A stretch of 57,679 nt of DNA from Halorubrum sp. Hd13 (GCF_002252755.1 NZ_NHOY01000056.1:1-57679), one strand, 5' to 3'; shown: positions 1 to 8,096, counted from the stretch's first letter. Notes: generated by a model from the letters alone, not told the origin. Program-made: numbers and translations.

Positions 1-1213
1 CCTCGGGGTCGTCGGGGTCGGGGAGGTCGGCGTGGACGCCGGGCGGCTGCGCGAACTGCGCGAACCGGATCCGGTGGACGTCGAGCGTCTCTAGCCCGTC
101 GAACCCGCGGTCGGGGTACCACGCTTCCAAGGCGTCGCGGACGTCGTCCCGGAGCGCGTCGGCGGGGCGGTCCAGCGACGCCTCGCCGAGGAACGTCGCC
201 GCGAGCAGCGCGCGGTCGTCGGGGGCGTACTCGGGGGCGACCTCCGACATCGGTATCACGGCGTTGGGCGATTCGTCGGCCGCGTTGAGCAGGATCCGCT
301 TCCCGGTCTCGAACGACTCGCCCGCGGGGAGCGCGTACCAGCCGGTGACGTTGGGAACGGCCTCGGTGGGGATCGACTCGACGCCGGTCAGCCGCCGGGC
401 CTCCGGCGGAGTGGCGGCGACGACGACCGCGTCCGTCTCCCGCGTCGAGCCGTCCGCGAGCTCGACGGTGGCCCCCTCGGCGTCGGCGCGTCCCGTGCGG
501 AACGGGATCCGCCCCTGGCCCGCAGTTCGGACCGATTCGACGTCCTCGCCGGTCTCGATCGTCACGCCCGCCTCGCGGGCGCGGGCGGCGAGCGTCTCGG
601 GGATCGCCGTCATGCCCTCGGCGGGGACGCCGATGGCGCCGCGGCCCATCGCGCGGAACGTGTACTCGAACACCTGCTTCGAGGTGGAGAGGCTCCGGTC
701 GAGCGTGATCCCGCCGTAGAAGGGCTCGACGAAGTTGGTCACGTAGTCGTCCGCGAAGCCCCAATCGCGGAGGTACTCGCGGATGGAGTCGTCCCGCCCG
801 GCGAAGAAGTCGCCCTCGTCCCGCTTCGAGAGGTCGTACCGGAGCGCGAGCGTCCGGAGCTTGTCCGAAAACGAGACCTCGTCGTTCAAGAGCGAGGGGA
901 TCGCCCCGCGGGGATCGCGGAGGGGGTCCGAGAGGGTCGACCGCGATCCCGGCCGGCAGATCGTCGCGCCGGGAGCGAAGCGCCGGACGTCGAGGGCGTC
1001 GGCGTCGAGCTCGGCCGCGACCGCCGGGTAGCTCGTGAACAGCACCTGAAAGCCGCGGTCGATAGTGAACCCGTCGACGGTCTCGGTCCGCACGCGTCCG
1101 CCGACATCGGGCCGTCGCTCGTACAGCGTCACGTCCGCGCCCGCCTCGGCGAGCCGGGTCGCCGCGACGAGCCCGGCGAGCCCGCCGCCGACGACGGTGG
1201 CGTCTCCGTCCAT
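1..1213 (-). CDS. NAD(P)/FAD-dependent amine-oxidase-like oxidoreductase (partial, C-terminus outside window)
   Basis: The protein starts MDGDATVVGGGLAGLVAATR, a Rossmann dinucleotide-binding motif (GGGLAG at residues 9-14) followed by an acidic strand end and a GGRVRTE flavin-contact motif near residue 40. This is the architecture of the phytoene desaturase / protoporphyrinogen oxidase / amine oxidase flavoproteins. About 404 residues are visible and no stop is reached, so the 3' end lies left of the window. The start is ATG at 1213, supported by a TATA-like palindrome (gcttataagc, 1234-1243) about 25 nt upstream, which suggests a leaderless mRNA. The substrate cannot be deduced. A role in carotenoid or isoprenoid oxidation is possible but not shown. 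Confidence 0.85.
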   Translation of the reverse strand, partial: MDGDATVVGGGLAGLVAATRLAEAGADVTLYERRPDVGGRVRTETVDGFTIDRGFQVLFTSYPAVAAELDADALDVRRFAPGATICRPGSRSTLSDPLRDPRGAIPSLLNDEVSFSDKLRTLALRYDLSKRDEGDFFAGRDDSIREYLRDWGFADDYVTNFVEPFYGGITLDRSLSTSKQVFEYTFRAMGRGAIGVPAEGMTAIPETLAARAREAGVTIETGEDVESVRTAGQGRIPFRTGRADAEGATVELADGSTRETDAVVVAATPPEARRLTGVESIPTEAVPNVTGWYALPAGESFETGKRILLNAADESPNAVIPMSEVAPEYAPDDRALLAATFLGEASLDRPADALRDDVRDALEAWYPDRGFDGLETLDVHRIRFAQFAQPPGVHADLPDPDDPE

Positions 1214-1233
1214 ACGCCCGATTCGGGTCGAGA

Positions 1234-1243
1234 GCTTATAAGC
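1234..1243 (-). promoter_or_regulatory. TATA box of the FAD oxidoreductase gene
   Basis: The sequence gcttataagc is a perfect palindrome centred about 25 nt upstream of the ATG at 1213. This is the usual TATA position for a leaderless haloarchaeal transcript. Confidence 0.6.
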
Positions 1244-1330
1244 GGCGGCGAGTCGGACGCGACCCGGCGAGTGCCGACCGGCGAGTCGCGCCGGCGGGGC
1301 GGGAACCGGGCCGTCGCGCGCTCCGGACCG

Positions 1331-1361
1331 CGTCGGTCACACCGCGCGTCGGTCACACCGC
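1331..1361. repeat. short direct repeat at the 3' end of the zinc-finger gene
   Basis: The 14-mer cgtcggtcacaccg occurs at 1331-1344 and again at 1348-1361. The second copy contains the stop codon of the minus-strand zinc-finger gene, so the duplication lies across the end of the reading frame. Confidence 0.5.
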
Positions 1362-1553
1362 CAGCCGGACGTCCGGTTCCGCGGTGAACGAATCCACGCA
1401 CCGGTCACAGAGCCGCAGGTCGAGCTCTCTGGAGCCGGAGTCCGCCTCGAAGACGAGCGAAACGCGGCCGAAGGCGGGAGCGCCGCAGTGGGTGCATCGC
1501 CCCGCCCGCGCGTCGGGACCCGGCTCCGACCCCGACGGGTCTCGACCGCTCAT
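1353..1553 (-). CDS. small CxxC...CxxC zinc-finger protein
   Basis: A 66-residue protein starting MSGRDPSGSEPGP. It holds two cysteine pairs, CTHCGAP near residue 22 and CDRCVDSF near residue 50, separated by a strand-rich stretch. This is the pattern of the small one-zinc-ribbon proteins common in haloarchaea. The frame is open upstream to a TTG at 1757, but the added residues are arginine-rich and look non-coding, so ATG 1553 is chosen. That leaves a long leader downstream of strong TATA-like sequences at 1793-1802 and near 1700. The function is unknown. Such proteins are often regulators or protein-protein adaptors, but nothing here shows it. Confidence 0.6.
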   Translation of the reverse strand: MSGRDPSGSEPGPDARAGRCTHCGAPAFGRVSLVFEADSGSRELDLRLCDRCVDSFTAEPDVRLAV

Positions 1554-1792
1554 GAGCACCGGGCGCGGCCGCCTGCCCTCTCGCTCGACGGTCGCGGTCC
1601 TTCGGTAATCGAAGCTCGTGTGATCGACCTCCGTCGCGGTCCCGACCCGGAAGTCGTCGTCTCGTTCGCGATCGCGGCGGCTCCCGCGGTCGCGGTCGAT
1701 ATAGCAGATGGCCGCCAAGTCATCAGTGCTCGTTGATCTGTCGCGGAGTCGAATCAAACCGTACCCTGTCGGTGGCTTTCACGTACAAGCCG

Positions 1793-1802
1793 CTTTTATA
1801 TA
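1793..1802 (-). promoter_or_regulatory. strong TATA-like element upstream of the zinc-finger gene
   Basis: On the minus strand this reads TATATAAAAG, one of the best TATA boxes in the window. It lies immediately past the stop codon of the Bat-type regulator gene and about 240 nt before the zinc-finger ATG. The 254-bp interval 1554-1807 holds no convincing ORF, so the transcript would carry a long leader or use a second TATA-like site near 1700. Confidence 0.45.
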
Positions 1803-1807
1803 CTTAA

Positions 1808-2497
1808 TTAGCCGCGATTCCGACGCGCGTCCGGGAGGTCCAACGCGTCGTGGACGACGTTTCGCACCCCGCGCCGGACGCGCTCCGAGGCGGCCTGTTG
1901 GGTGATCCCGAGAGCCGCTCCGATCTCCTCTAAACTCGCGTCGCGCGGAACGTCGAAGTAGCCCCGCTCCGCGGCGGCGGAGAGCGCTTCGCGCTGCTCC
2001 GGCGTCCAGGGCTTCGACCCCCGGTCGGACCGTTGTTCCAGCTCGTAGATGCTGTCGATCCTGAACTCCGTGATGTCGTTGTCGGCGAGGTACTGGTAGA
2101 ACTCGGCGACGTTCTGATGGTCGGGAAACCGGAGCCGCAGCCGCCAGAAGTCGTTCGTGCTCTTGCCTTCGAGCACCGCGCCGTCGGCGTCGACGATGCC
2201 TTTGACGACGTCGAGCTCGTCGGTCACCCACTCGACGCGGTAGAGGCGCTGGCGTTCCTCGGCGCCGTCGATCAGCAGCTCGTCGAGCACGGCGACCGAA
2301 CGCGTCTTGTCGCTGGCCTCTAGCGACTCGGTGAGCGAGTCCAACGTCGCCGACTCCCCGGTGACCCACACGTACGGTATCACGCGGTCGCCGGTCGGAA
2401 CGATGCGTTCGAGCTCGGCCTCCAGCGCGAGGTCGGCGACGAAGCCGCCGAGCTCGAAGCGGTCGACCGAGATGCCGAAGTCGACGAGGATGGTCAT
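1808..2497 (-). CDS. Bat-type helix-turn-helix transcriptional regulator (HTH_10 family)
   Basis: A 229-residue protein. Residues 1-160 form a mixed alpha/beta sensor-like region with no recognised ligand motif. Residues about 165-220 match the bacterio-opsin activator HTH (PF04967-type), with WTPEQREAL, then the typical GYFDVPR, then LEEIGAALGITQQAASERVR as the recognition helix-turn-helix. This family is greatly expanded in haloarchaea. The gene lacks the PAS/GAF modules of full-length Bat, so it is a short paralogue. The start at ATG 2497 fits the TATA at 2521-2527, 24-30 nt upstream (leaderless). It is divergent from the threonine-synthase-like gene, with 170 bp between them. The target genes are unknown. 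Confidence 0.85.
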   Translation of the reverse strand: MTILVDFGISVDRFELGGFVADLALEAELERIVPTGDRVIPYVWVTGESATLDSLTESLEASDKTRSVAVLDELLIDGAEERQRLYRVEWVTDELDVVKGIVDADGAVLEGKSTNDFWRLRLRFPDHQNVAEFYQYLADNDITEFRIDSIYELEQRSDRGSKPWTPEQREALSAAAERGYFDVPRDASLEEIGAALGITQQAASERVRRGVRNVVHDALDLPDARRNRG

Positions 2498-2499
2498 AG

Positions 2500-2530
2500 A
2501 ACATGTTTCTAATACAATAGTTTATATGTT
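2500..2530 (-). promoter_or_regulatory. promoter of the Bat-type regulator with a palindromic element
   Basis: A TATA box (tttatat, 2521-2527, read ATATAAA on the minus strand) precedes the ATG at 2497. The palindrome aacatgtt (2500-2507) sits between the TATA and the start, over the expected transcription start, where an autoregulatory protein could bind. Confidence 0.5.
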
Positions 2531-2667
2531 CCTCTCAGCAACAGTCACGGATCGGTACGGATCGGATCCGACCGACGGACCGCAGAGACCGGCTCCGAAT
2601 CGGCGACGTCGCGCCCGTCCGCGCGTCGAGTGAGAAGCGATTAGTCGCCGCCGCCGCAAGGGTGCGT

Positions 2668-3894
2668 ATGGAGTCGACGGAGACGACGACGGCGTTCCGC
2701 GGGCTGAAGAGTCGCGCGTCTGGCCGCGTTCACGAGACCGCGGACCCGACGGCGGTGTCGGCCGAGGAGCAGGCGCGCGGGCTCGACCCCGCCTACGACT
2801 ACGACGCGGTCGACCCGGAGGCGCTGTTGGGGTCGCCCGAGGACGGCCCGGCGGGCGCAGGGCGCGGCCACTGGCGCTTCGACGCGCTGCTCCCGTTCCC
2901 GGCCGAGACGGCGATCTCGGCCGGCGAGGGCGCGACGCCGCTCGTCCCGACCGAACGGCTCGCCGACGAGCTCGACGTCGATTCGGTGTACGTCAAAGAC
3001 GAGGGGCGGAACCCCACGGGGACCGTGCTCGACCGCGGCCTCTCGGTCGCGCTCACCGCGGTCGCGGCGCGGGCGGCCGAGGGCGCCGACGTCGAACCGC
3101 TCGCGTGCGCGAGCCCGGGCAACGCCGGGCAGTCGATGGCGGCGTACGCGGGCCGGGCCGACCTGCGCTCGTACGCGTTCGTCCCCTCGCGGTGCGCGTT
3201 CTCGAACAAGGCGATGACGAACGTCCACGGCGGCGACATGCGCGTGGTCGGCGGCCGGTTCCCCGCGGCGGCCGCGGCGGTCGACGAGCAGCTGGAGACC
3301 GACTACACCGACCTCGGCGAGTTCGCGACGCCGTACCGCCACGACGGCGCCAAGACGCTCGCGTTCGAGTTGGTCGCCGATCTCGGCGACGCGCCCGACG
3401 TCGTCGTCGTCCCCACCGGCTCCGGCGAGGTGATCGCGGGCGTCTACAAGGGGTTCACCGAGCTGGAGCGGGTCGGCGCGGTCGACGCGGTCCCGCGACT
3501 CGTCGCCGCGCAGGCGGCGGGCTGCGCGCCGATCGCGGCGGCGGTCGAGCGCGGCCTCGACGAACCGGAGCCGTGGGAGACGCCCGACACGATCTGCGGC
3601 GAGCTGGAGATCGCCGACCCCGCGGGCGGCGCGGCCGCGGTCGAGGCGGTCACGGAGAGCGGCGGGACGGCGGTCGGCGTCGAGGACGAGGACGTGCTCG
3701 CGAGCGCGGTCGCCGTCGCCCAGAATGAGGTCATGGAGATGGGCGCTACCGGCGGCGCCGCGCCCGCCGGCGCCTGGGCGCTCAAGGGGGACGGGTTCTT
3801 CGACGGCGACGAGACGGTCGTGCTGGTCAACAGCGACGCCGGGCTCAAGACGCCTGACGTGCTGCGCAGCCACCTGATGGGACAGGGTATCTGA
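2668..3894 (+). CDS. threonine-synthase-like PLP-fold protein lacking the catalytic lysine
   Basis: A 408-residue protein of the fold-type II PLP family. It has the threonine-synthase order: GEGATPL near residue 87, VYVKDEGRNPTG near 108, an SPGNAGQS substrate-binding loop, and the glycine-rich phosphate loop PTGSGEV. In the motif that normally reads NPTGSFKDRG this protein has NPTGTVLDRG, so leucine 121 replaces the lysine that forms the PLP Schiff base. The codon is CTC in clean sequence. It therefore cannot work as an ordinary threonine synthase. It may be a regulatory or structural paralogue, or catalyse another reaction. ATG 2668 is preferred over the GTG two codons upstream. The gene stands alone between divergent and same-strand neighbours. 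Confidence 0.85.
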   Translation: MESTETTTAFRGLKSRASGRVHETADPTAVSAEEQARGLDPAYDYDAVDPEALLGSPEDGPAGAGRGHWRFDALLPFPAETAISAGEGATPLVPTERLADELDVDSVYVKDEGRNPTGTVLDRGLSVALTAVAARAAEGADVEPLACASPGNAGQSMAAYAGRADLRSYAFVPSRCAFSNKAMTNVHGGDMRVVGGRFPAAAAAVDEQLETDYTDLGEFATPYRHDGAKTLAFELVADLGDAPDVVVVPTGSGEVIAGVYKGFTELERVGAVDAVPRLVAAQAAGCAPIAAAVERGLDEPEPWETPDTICGELEIADPAGGAAAVEAVTESGGTAVGVEDEDVLASAVAVAQNEVMEMGATGGAAPAGAWALKGDGFFDGDETVVLVNSDAGLKTPDVLRSHLMGQGI

Positions 3895-3995
3895 GCGCGG
3901 GGGCGGCGAGCGCGGCCGGCTGGCCTCCACGCGCCGCCGCGGTCGCCGACGTCGGCCGGGGAACCGTTTTTACGTCGGCCCGCGTACGTGAGAGT

Positions 3996-4586
3996 ATGTA
4001 CGTCCGCGACGCCAAAAACCGTGACGAGGCGTGGTTACTGGACGCGATCGAGCGGCTCGGGCTCGACGACGTCGCCTTCCGTTCGCGGGACTACGTGATC
4101 GCGGTCGACCAGGAGTCGGGCGACCGGGCCGGGTTCGGTCGGCTCCGGCTCCACCGCGGCGACGAGGGCGAGGAGAACCGGATCGAGCTCACCGGGATCG
4201 GCGTGCTCCCCGAGTGGCGCGGTCGCGGCGTCGGCGCGCACGTGGTCGAGCGCCTCGTCGACACCGCGGCCGCGGACGGGTTCGAGACGGTGTACGTCCT
4301 CACCGATCAGCCCGCCTACCTGACCCAGTTCGGCTTCGAGGAGGTCGACACCGACGAGCTCCCGCCGGCGCTCTCCGACCGGCTCGACGAGAAGCGAGAG
4401 TTCCTCGGCGGCGGCGTCGTCGGCCTGCGGCTCCCGGTCGACGCGTTCGAGATGCCGGACCGCTTCCGCGAGGCGTTCAAGGAGGCCGAGCCGGCGGAGT
4501 CGGCCGACGGCGACGAGACGGAGTCCCCCGAGGACTTCGGGATCGATCCCGAGTCGGCGACGTATAAGTACGACACCGGGCGGTGA
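3996..4586 (+). CDS. GNAT-family N-acetyltransferase
   Basis: A 196-residue protein with a GNAT core in residues 1-150. It has a beta strand ending ELTGIGVLPEWRGRGVGAHV, which contains the acetyl-CoA pyrophosphate-binding motif (R/Q)xxGxG/A, and then the QPAYLTQFGFEEV beta-bulge and final helix typical of the fold. The C-terminal 45 residues are acidic and low-complexity. The acceptor substrate cannot be inferred. ATG 3996 is supported by a T-rich TATA-like sequence (gtttttacg) about 25 nt upstream. It lies upstream of cytidine deaminase on the same strand, with a 73-nt gap and a separate TATA, so it is probably not co-transcribed. Confidence 0.85.
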   Translation: MYVRDAKNRDEAWLLDAIERLGLDDVAFRSRDYVIAVDQESGDRAGFGRLRLHRGDEGEENRIELTGIGVLPEWRGRGVGAHVVERLVDTAAADGFETVYVLTDQPAYLTQFGFEEVDTDELPPALSDRLDEKREFLGGGVVGLRLPVDAFEMPDRFREAFKEAEPAESADGDETESPEDFGIDPESATYKYDTGR

Positions 4587-4659
4587 TCCGCGTCGAGGGC
4601 GCACCCGGAGCGCGGCCGCGACCCCGACCGCTTATCGCCCCGCCGGCCGACGACCGGAT

Positions 4660-5061
4660 ATGGACCTGATCGAGGCCGCGCGCGACGCGCTCGACGACGC
4701 GCACGTCCCGTACTCCGAGTACCGCGTCGGCGCCGCGCTCCGAACCGCCGACGGGACCGTCTACACCGGCTGTAACATCGAGAACGCGAACTACTCCAAC
4801 AGCCTCCACGCCGAGGAGGTCGCGCTCGCGGAGGCGGTGAAGAACGGCCACCGCGAGTTCGACCGGATCGCCGTCACGTCCGGGGTGCGAGACGGCGTCA
4901 CCCCCTGCGGGATGTGCCGGCAGACGCTCGCGGAGTTCGCGGCCGACGACCTCGTCGTCGTCTGCGACGAGGGCGACGGCGAGACGAGCGCGTACACGCT
5001 CGGCGAGCTGCTCCCGAACACGATCTCGGAGGGAACGCTCGACGACGCGAGGGACGTCTGA
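4660..5061 (+). CDS. cdd: cytidine deaminase
   Basis: A 133-residue protein, the normal length for homotetrameric cytidine deaminases, which hydrolyse cytidine/deoxycytidine to uridine/deoxyuridine. The zinc site is complete: LHAEEVAL (Cys-type HAE with the catalytic glutamate) near residue 50 and the PCGMCRQ pair of zinc cysteines near residue 87. The substrate-binding YTGCNIENANYSNS precedes it. A TATA-like gcttatcg lies about 25-31 nt before the ATG. Uridine phosphorylase follows 80 nt downstream. The two products act in sequence in pyrimidine nucleoside salvage, although a separate TATA suggests independent transcription. Confidence 0.93.
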   Translation: MDLIEAARDALDDAHVPYSEYRVGAALRTADGTVYTGCNIENANYSNSLHAEEVALAEAVKNGHREFDRIAVTSGVRDGVTPCGMCRQTLAEFAADDLVVVCDEGDGETSAYTLGELLPNTISEGTLDDARDV

Positions 5062-5111
5062 GGGCGGAGGGGAGGCCGAGCCGCCGGGCGGCGGATCGCG
5101 AGACGGAACTA

Positions 5112-5119
5112 CTTTTAAA
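5112..5119 (+). promoter_or_regulatory. TATA box of udp
   Basis: The sequence cttttaaa lies 23-30 nt upstream of the ATG at 5142, giving a leaderless transcript. It separates udp transcription from cdd. Confidence 0.6.
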
Positions 5120-5141
5120 CGGCTCGCCGAAGGGCGGAGAC

Positions 5142-6011
5142 ATGACCGACGAAAGCGAGACCTCCGCCGACGGCGCCGCCGGCGGCGACGGCGCCGCGGG
5201 CGACAGCGAGGACCCCAACGACGAGGCCGGCTACCACGTCGAGGTGGGGCCAGACGACGTCGCCGACGCCGTGCTCCTCCCCGGCAACCCCGAGCGCGTC
5301 GACAAGGTCACGACGCTGTGGGACGACCACGACGAGGTCGCGCACCACCGCGAGTACCGCACCGCGACGGGCAGCTACGACGGCGCGCCGATCTCGGTGA
5401 CGTCGACGGGGATCGGCTCGCCGTCGGCCGCCATCGCCGTCGAGGAGCTCGCCCGGGTGGGCGTGGACACGTTCATTCGAGTCGGCTCCTGCGGCGCGAT
5501 CCAGCCCGGGATGGACGTCGGCGACCTCGTGATCACGACCGGTGCGGTCCGGCAGGAGGGGACGAGCGACGAGTACGTCCGCGAGGACTACCCGGCCGCC
5601 GCCGACGGGGAGGTCGTCTCGGCGCTCGTCGCCGCCGCGGAGCGGCTGGGCCACGACTACCACACCGGCGTGACGATGAGCGCCGACTCCTTCTACGCCG
5701 GCCAGGGCCGTCCCGGCTTCGAGGGGTTCGAGGCCGCCGGCTCAGACGAGCTGGTCGCCGAGTTGCGGGACGCGAACGTGAAGAACATCGAGATGGAGGC
5801 GTCGGCGATCCTCACGATCGCGAACGTGTACGGGCTCCGCGCCGGCGCGGTCTGTTCGGTGTACGCGAACCGCGTGACCGGCGAGTTCCGCACGGAAGGC
5901 GAGTCGCGAGCGGCCGAGACCGCGAGCCTCGCCGTGAAGCTCCTCGCGCGTATGGACGAGGTCAAGCGGGAGGCGAGCGCCGACCGCTGGCACGCCGGGC
6001 TCTCGCTGTAG
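5142..6011 (+). CDS. udp: uridine phosphorylase (PNP/UDP family nucleoside phosphorylase)
   Basis: A 289-residue nucleoside phosphorylase of the trimeric/hexameric PNP-UDP family, cleaving uridine with phosphate to uracil and ribose-1-phosphate. Visible signatures are LLPGNPERV near residue 45, the VTSTGIGSPSAAI phosphate-binding loop, FIRVGSCGAIQPGM, and VKNIEMEASAI, whose glutamate binds the ribose. The N-terminal 30 residues are a low-complexity acidic/Gly-Ala tail typical of haloarchaeal versions. The start at ATG 5142 is fixed by the TATA at 5112. The upstream in-frame extension overlaps cdd and is arginine-rich, so it was rejected. The exact nucleoside preference is inferred from similarity and from the cdd neighbour. 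Confidence 0.88.
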   Translation: MTDESETSADGAAGGDGAAGDSEDPNDEAGYHVEVGPDDVADAVLLPGNPERVDKVTTLWDDHDEVAHHREYRTATGSYDGAPISVTSTGIGSPSAAIAVEELARVGVDTFIRVGSCGAIQPGMDVGDLVITTGAVRQEGTSDEYVREDYPAAADGEVVSALVAAAERLGHDYHTGVTMSADSFYAGQGRPGFEGFEAAGSDELVAELRDANVKNIEMEASAILTIANVYGLRAGAVCSVYANRVTGEFRTEGESRAAETASLAVKLLARMDEVKREASADRWHAGLSL

Positions 6012-6091
6012 ACCGGAAAGCAGTCCCCCGGTCTCGTCGCCCTCACGGACGTTCCAAAGCGACTTTACCCGCGCACTGCGGAACGATAGGC

Positions 6092-7273
6092 ATGAGTACA
6101 CAGGTCGTCGTCGTCGGCTCCGGCTACGCCGGGGCGGGTGCGGTGAAGGCGTTCGAAGACGAGGTCGGCGAGGGCGAGGCGGAGCTCACGTGGGTCTCGG
6201 AGCACGACTACCATCTCGTTCTCCACGAGGTCCACCGGGCCATCCGCAACCCCTCGGTCGCGGACAAGATCACCATCCCGGTCGACGAGATCAAATCGCC
6301 CGAGTCGGAGTTCGTGCAGGGGCGGGTCGTCAACGTCGACACCGACGAGCGCGTCGTCGAGACGGACGACGGGACGACCGTCGACTACGACTACCTGCTG
6401 CTCGGCGTCGGCTCCACGACCGCCTTCTTCGGCATCGACGGCCTGAAAGAGCACTCCCACCAGCTCAAGAGCCTCGACGACGCGAAGGCGATCCACGAGG
6501 ACGTGCGGTCGGCCGCGGCCGAGGCGACCCGGTCCGACCCCGTCGAGGTCATCGTCGGCGGTGCCGGGCTCTCCGGTATCCAGACCGCGGGCGAGATCGC
6601 GGAGTACCGCGACAAGCACCGCGCCCCCATCAACATCACGCTCGTCGAGGGGCTCGACGAGGTCTTCCCCGGAAACGACGCCCAGCTTCAGGGCGCGCTC
6701 CGCCAGCGGCTGGAGGACGCCGACGTGGAGATCCTCACCGGCGACTTCATCTCGAAGGCCGACGAGGACGCGGTCTACCTCGGCGGCGGCGGGGACGAGG
6801 AGGCCGAGGAGCTCGCCCACGACGTCTTAGTCTGGACCGGCGGGATCACGGGCCAGCCGGAGCTGGAGAACGTCGAGGTCGAGAAGGACGAGCGCTCCAA
6901 CCGGGTCCACGCCGCCTCCGACTTCACCACCAGCGACGACCGCGTGTTCGCCATCGGCGACACCGCCCTCGTCGAGCAGGGCGACGACGACGTGGCGCCG
7001 CCGACCGCGCAGGCCGCCTGGCAGGCCGCCGAGGTCGCCGGCGAGAACCTCGCGCGGGCCGCCCGCGGCGCGCCCCTCCAGTCGTGGGAGCACTCGGACA
7101 AGGGGACCGTCATCTCCGTCGGCGAGAAGGCGGTCGCTCACGACGTGGTCGGGATGCCGATCAAGACGTTCGGCGGCACCCCGGCGAAGCTGCTGAAGAA
7201 GTCCATCGCGGTGCGGTGGATCTCGAAGGTCTCCTCGCCCGGGCGCGGCGTGAGCGCGTTCGGCGACATGTAG
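6092..7273 (+). CDS. NAD(P)/FAD-dependent oxidoreductase, NDH-2-like
   Basis: A 393-residue two-dinucleotide-binding flavoprotein. The FAD motif VVVGSGYAGAGAVKA is at the N-terminus, a second Rossmann motif (VIVGGAGLSGIQTAGEIAE) starts near residue 155, and FAIGDTAL, the C-terminal FAD contact, is near residue 290. The order and length fit type II NADH dehydrogenases and sulfide:quinone reductase-like proteins. There is no obvious pair of redox cysteines, so NDH-2-like is favoured over SQR. The C-terminal lysine-rich segment could contact the membrane. In a genome whose Nuo operon lacks the NADH module (see 28636-39037), such an enzyme is a plausible NADH entry point to the quinone pool. This is an inference. 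Confidence 0.82.
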   Translation: MSTQVVVVGSGYAGAGAVKAFEDEVGEGEAELTWVSEHDYHLVLHEVHRAIRNPSVADKITIPVDEIKSPESEFVQGRVVNVDTDERVVETDDGTTVDYDYLLLGVGSTTAFFGIDGLKEHSHQLKSLDDAKAIHEDVRSAAAEATRSDPVEVIVGGAGLSGIQTAGEIAEYRDKHRAPINITLVEGLDEVFPGNDAQLQGALRQRLEDADVEILTGDFISKADEDAVYLGGGGDEEAEELAHDVLVWTGGITGQPELENVEVEKDERSNRVHAASDFTTSDDRVFAIGDTALVEQGDDDVAPPTAQAAWQAAEVAGENLARAARGAPLQSWEHSDKGTVISVGEKAVAHDVVGMPIKTFGGTPAKLLKKSIAVRWISKVSSPGRGVSAFGDM

Positions 7274-7418
7274 GCTCGGCGGTCACGACACCGGTCGAAG
7301 CGGCTTTTCGCGGTCACCGGCTTTCGACTTCGACAGCGGCGGCGCTCTGGCCGTCGGCGGGTCGAGTGTGAGAGCGGAAGAGAGGTGTCGCCGGCGAGAC
7401 CGTTGATTTCGGCGGTCG

Positions 7419-7952
7419 TCAGTGCTCGGCGGGCTCGTCGGGGGCGCGCATGTCGTCGATGCGGAGGATGAGGATGTTCGCGGTGTCGTCTTTCCCGTCG
7501 ACGGTTCCGTCGATGACGAGCTTCGAGAGCGGCGTGGGGCCGACGGTGACTGAGTCGCCCTCGTGGAAGCTCCGGACGGAGCCCTGGACGTGGATCTCGG
7601 CGCGGCAGAGCTCGGGGTGGTGAACGCTGGAGAGGTCGATCCCGTCGACGTTGACGCCCGTTACCTCCTCGCCCTCGTGGAAGATCGGGACGTCGGCCGG
7701 CTCGTCCATGCGCTGGATGTCGAGCGCCTCGTACGCGTTCGAGGTTGGCTTGTAGCCGCCCTTCGGACCGGGGACGCCCTCGACCAGCTGGAGCGCTTTC
7801 AGGCTCTGCATCTGGTTGCGGATCGTGCCGGGGTTGCGGTCGACTTCCTCGGCGATCGCCTCGCCCTTGACGGCGTCTTCCTGTTCCCCGTACAGGTTGA
7901 TGAGGGCCGTGAGGATGCTTTTCTGACTCGACGTGAGCTCGATCGATGACAT
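7419..7952 (-). CDS. winged-HTH regulator with a C-terminal beta domain
   Basis: A 177-residue protein. Residues 1-70 form a winged HTH: LTSSQKSILTALINLY, then GEAIAEEVDRNPGTIRNQMQ as the recognition region, then a glycine-containing wing ending GPKGGYKPT. The C-terminal half is strand-rich, with FHEGEEVTGVNVDGIDLSSVHHPE and PLSKLVIDGTVDGKDDT, and may be a ligand-binding or dimerisation domain. The N-terminal part resembles Rrf2-like HTHs, but there is no iron-sulfur cysteine cluster. It starts at ATG 7952, with a TATA-like gcttaaatgc at 7976-7985 giving a leaderless mRNA. A 21-bp tandem repeat lies about 80-140 nt upstream of its start. Confidence 0.75.
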   Translation of the reverse strand: MSSIELTSSQKSILTALINLYGEQEDAVKGEAIAEEVDRNPGTIRNQMQSLKALQLVEGVPGPKGGYKPTSNAYEALDIQRMDEPADVPIFHEGEEVTGVNVDGIDLSSVHHPELCRAEIHVQGSVRSFHEGDSVTVGPTPLSKLVIDGTVDGKDDTANILILRIDDMRAPDEPAEH

Positions 7953-7975
7953 GGTCGCGAATAGATTGCGGCACC

Positions 7976-7985
7976 GCTTAAATGC
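7976..7985 (-). promoter_or_regulatory. TATA box of the winged-HTH gene
   Basis: The element gcttaaatgc (minus strand GCATTTAAGC) lies 24-33 nt before the ATG at 7952, consistent with leaderless transcription. Confidence 0.55.
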
Positions 7986-8033
7986 GATGGAAGCCCATTA
8001 TAAACGATCGTGCGAGATCCGCCGATCCGCGCC

Positions 8034-8096
8034 GTCGACGGCTACGATCCGTACGTCGACGGCTACGATCCGTACGTCGACGGCTACGACCCGTAC
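8034..8096. repeat. three tandem copies of a 21-bp unit
   Basis: Three head-to-tail units at 8034-8054, 8055-8075 and 8076-8096. The first two are identical and the third differs by one T-to-C change. The unit is 7 codons long and on the plus strand would read VDGYDPY. Each unit carries a TAG in the minus-strand frame of the 8084-8404 gene, so that gene ends inside the third unit. The array sits upstream of the winged-HTH promoter. Confidence 0.85.

Noticed and set aside
264..719. Long open frames antisense to the FAD oxidoreductase and, in the same way, to nearly every gene in the window
   Set aside because: High GC removes stop codons from all frames. These translations are Arg/Pro/Ser-rich or Val/Leu/Arg/Asp-rich without domains, and the opposite strand has a clear protein family.
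1353..1757. Longer version of the zinc-finger protein starting at TTG 1757
   Set aside because: The extra residues are RDRDRGSRRDRERDDD-like and overlap the likely leader. ATG 1553 gives a normal small zinc finger.
4914..5141. 5' extension of the uridine phosphorylase frame into cdd
   Set aside because: It overlaps cytidine deaminase entirely, is Arg-rich, and the TATA at 5112 fits the ATG at 5142.
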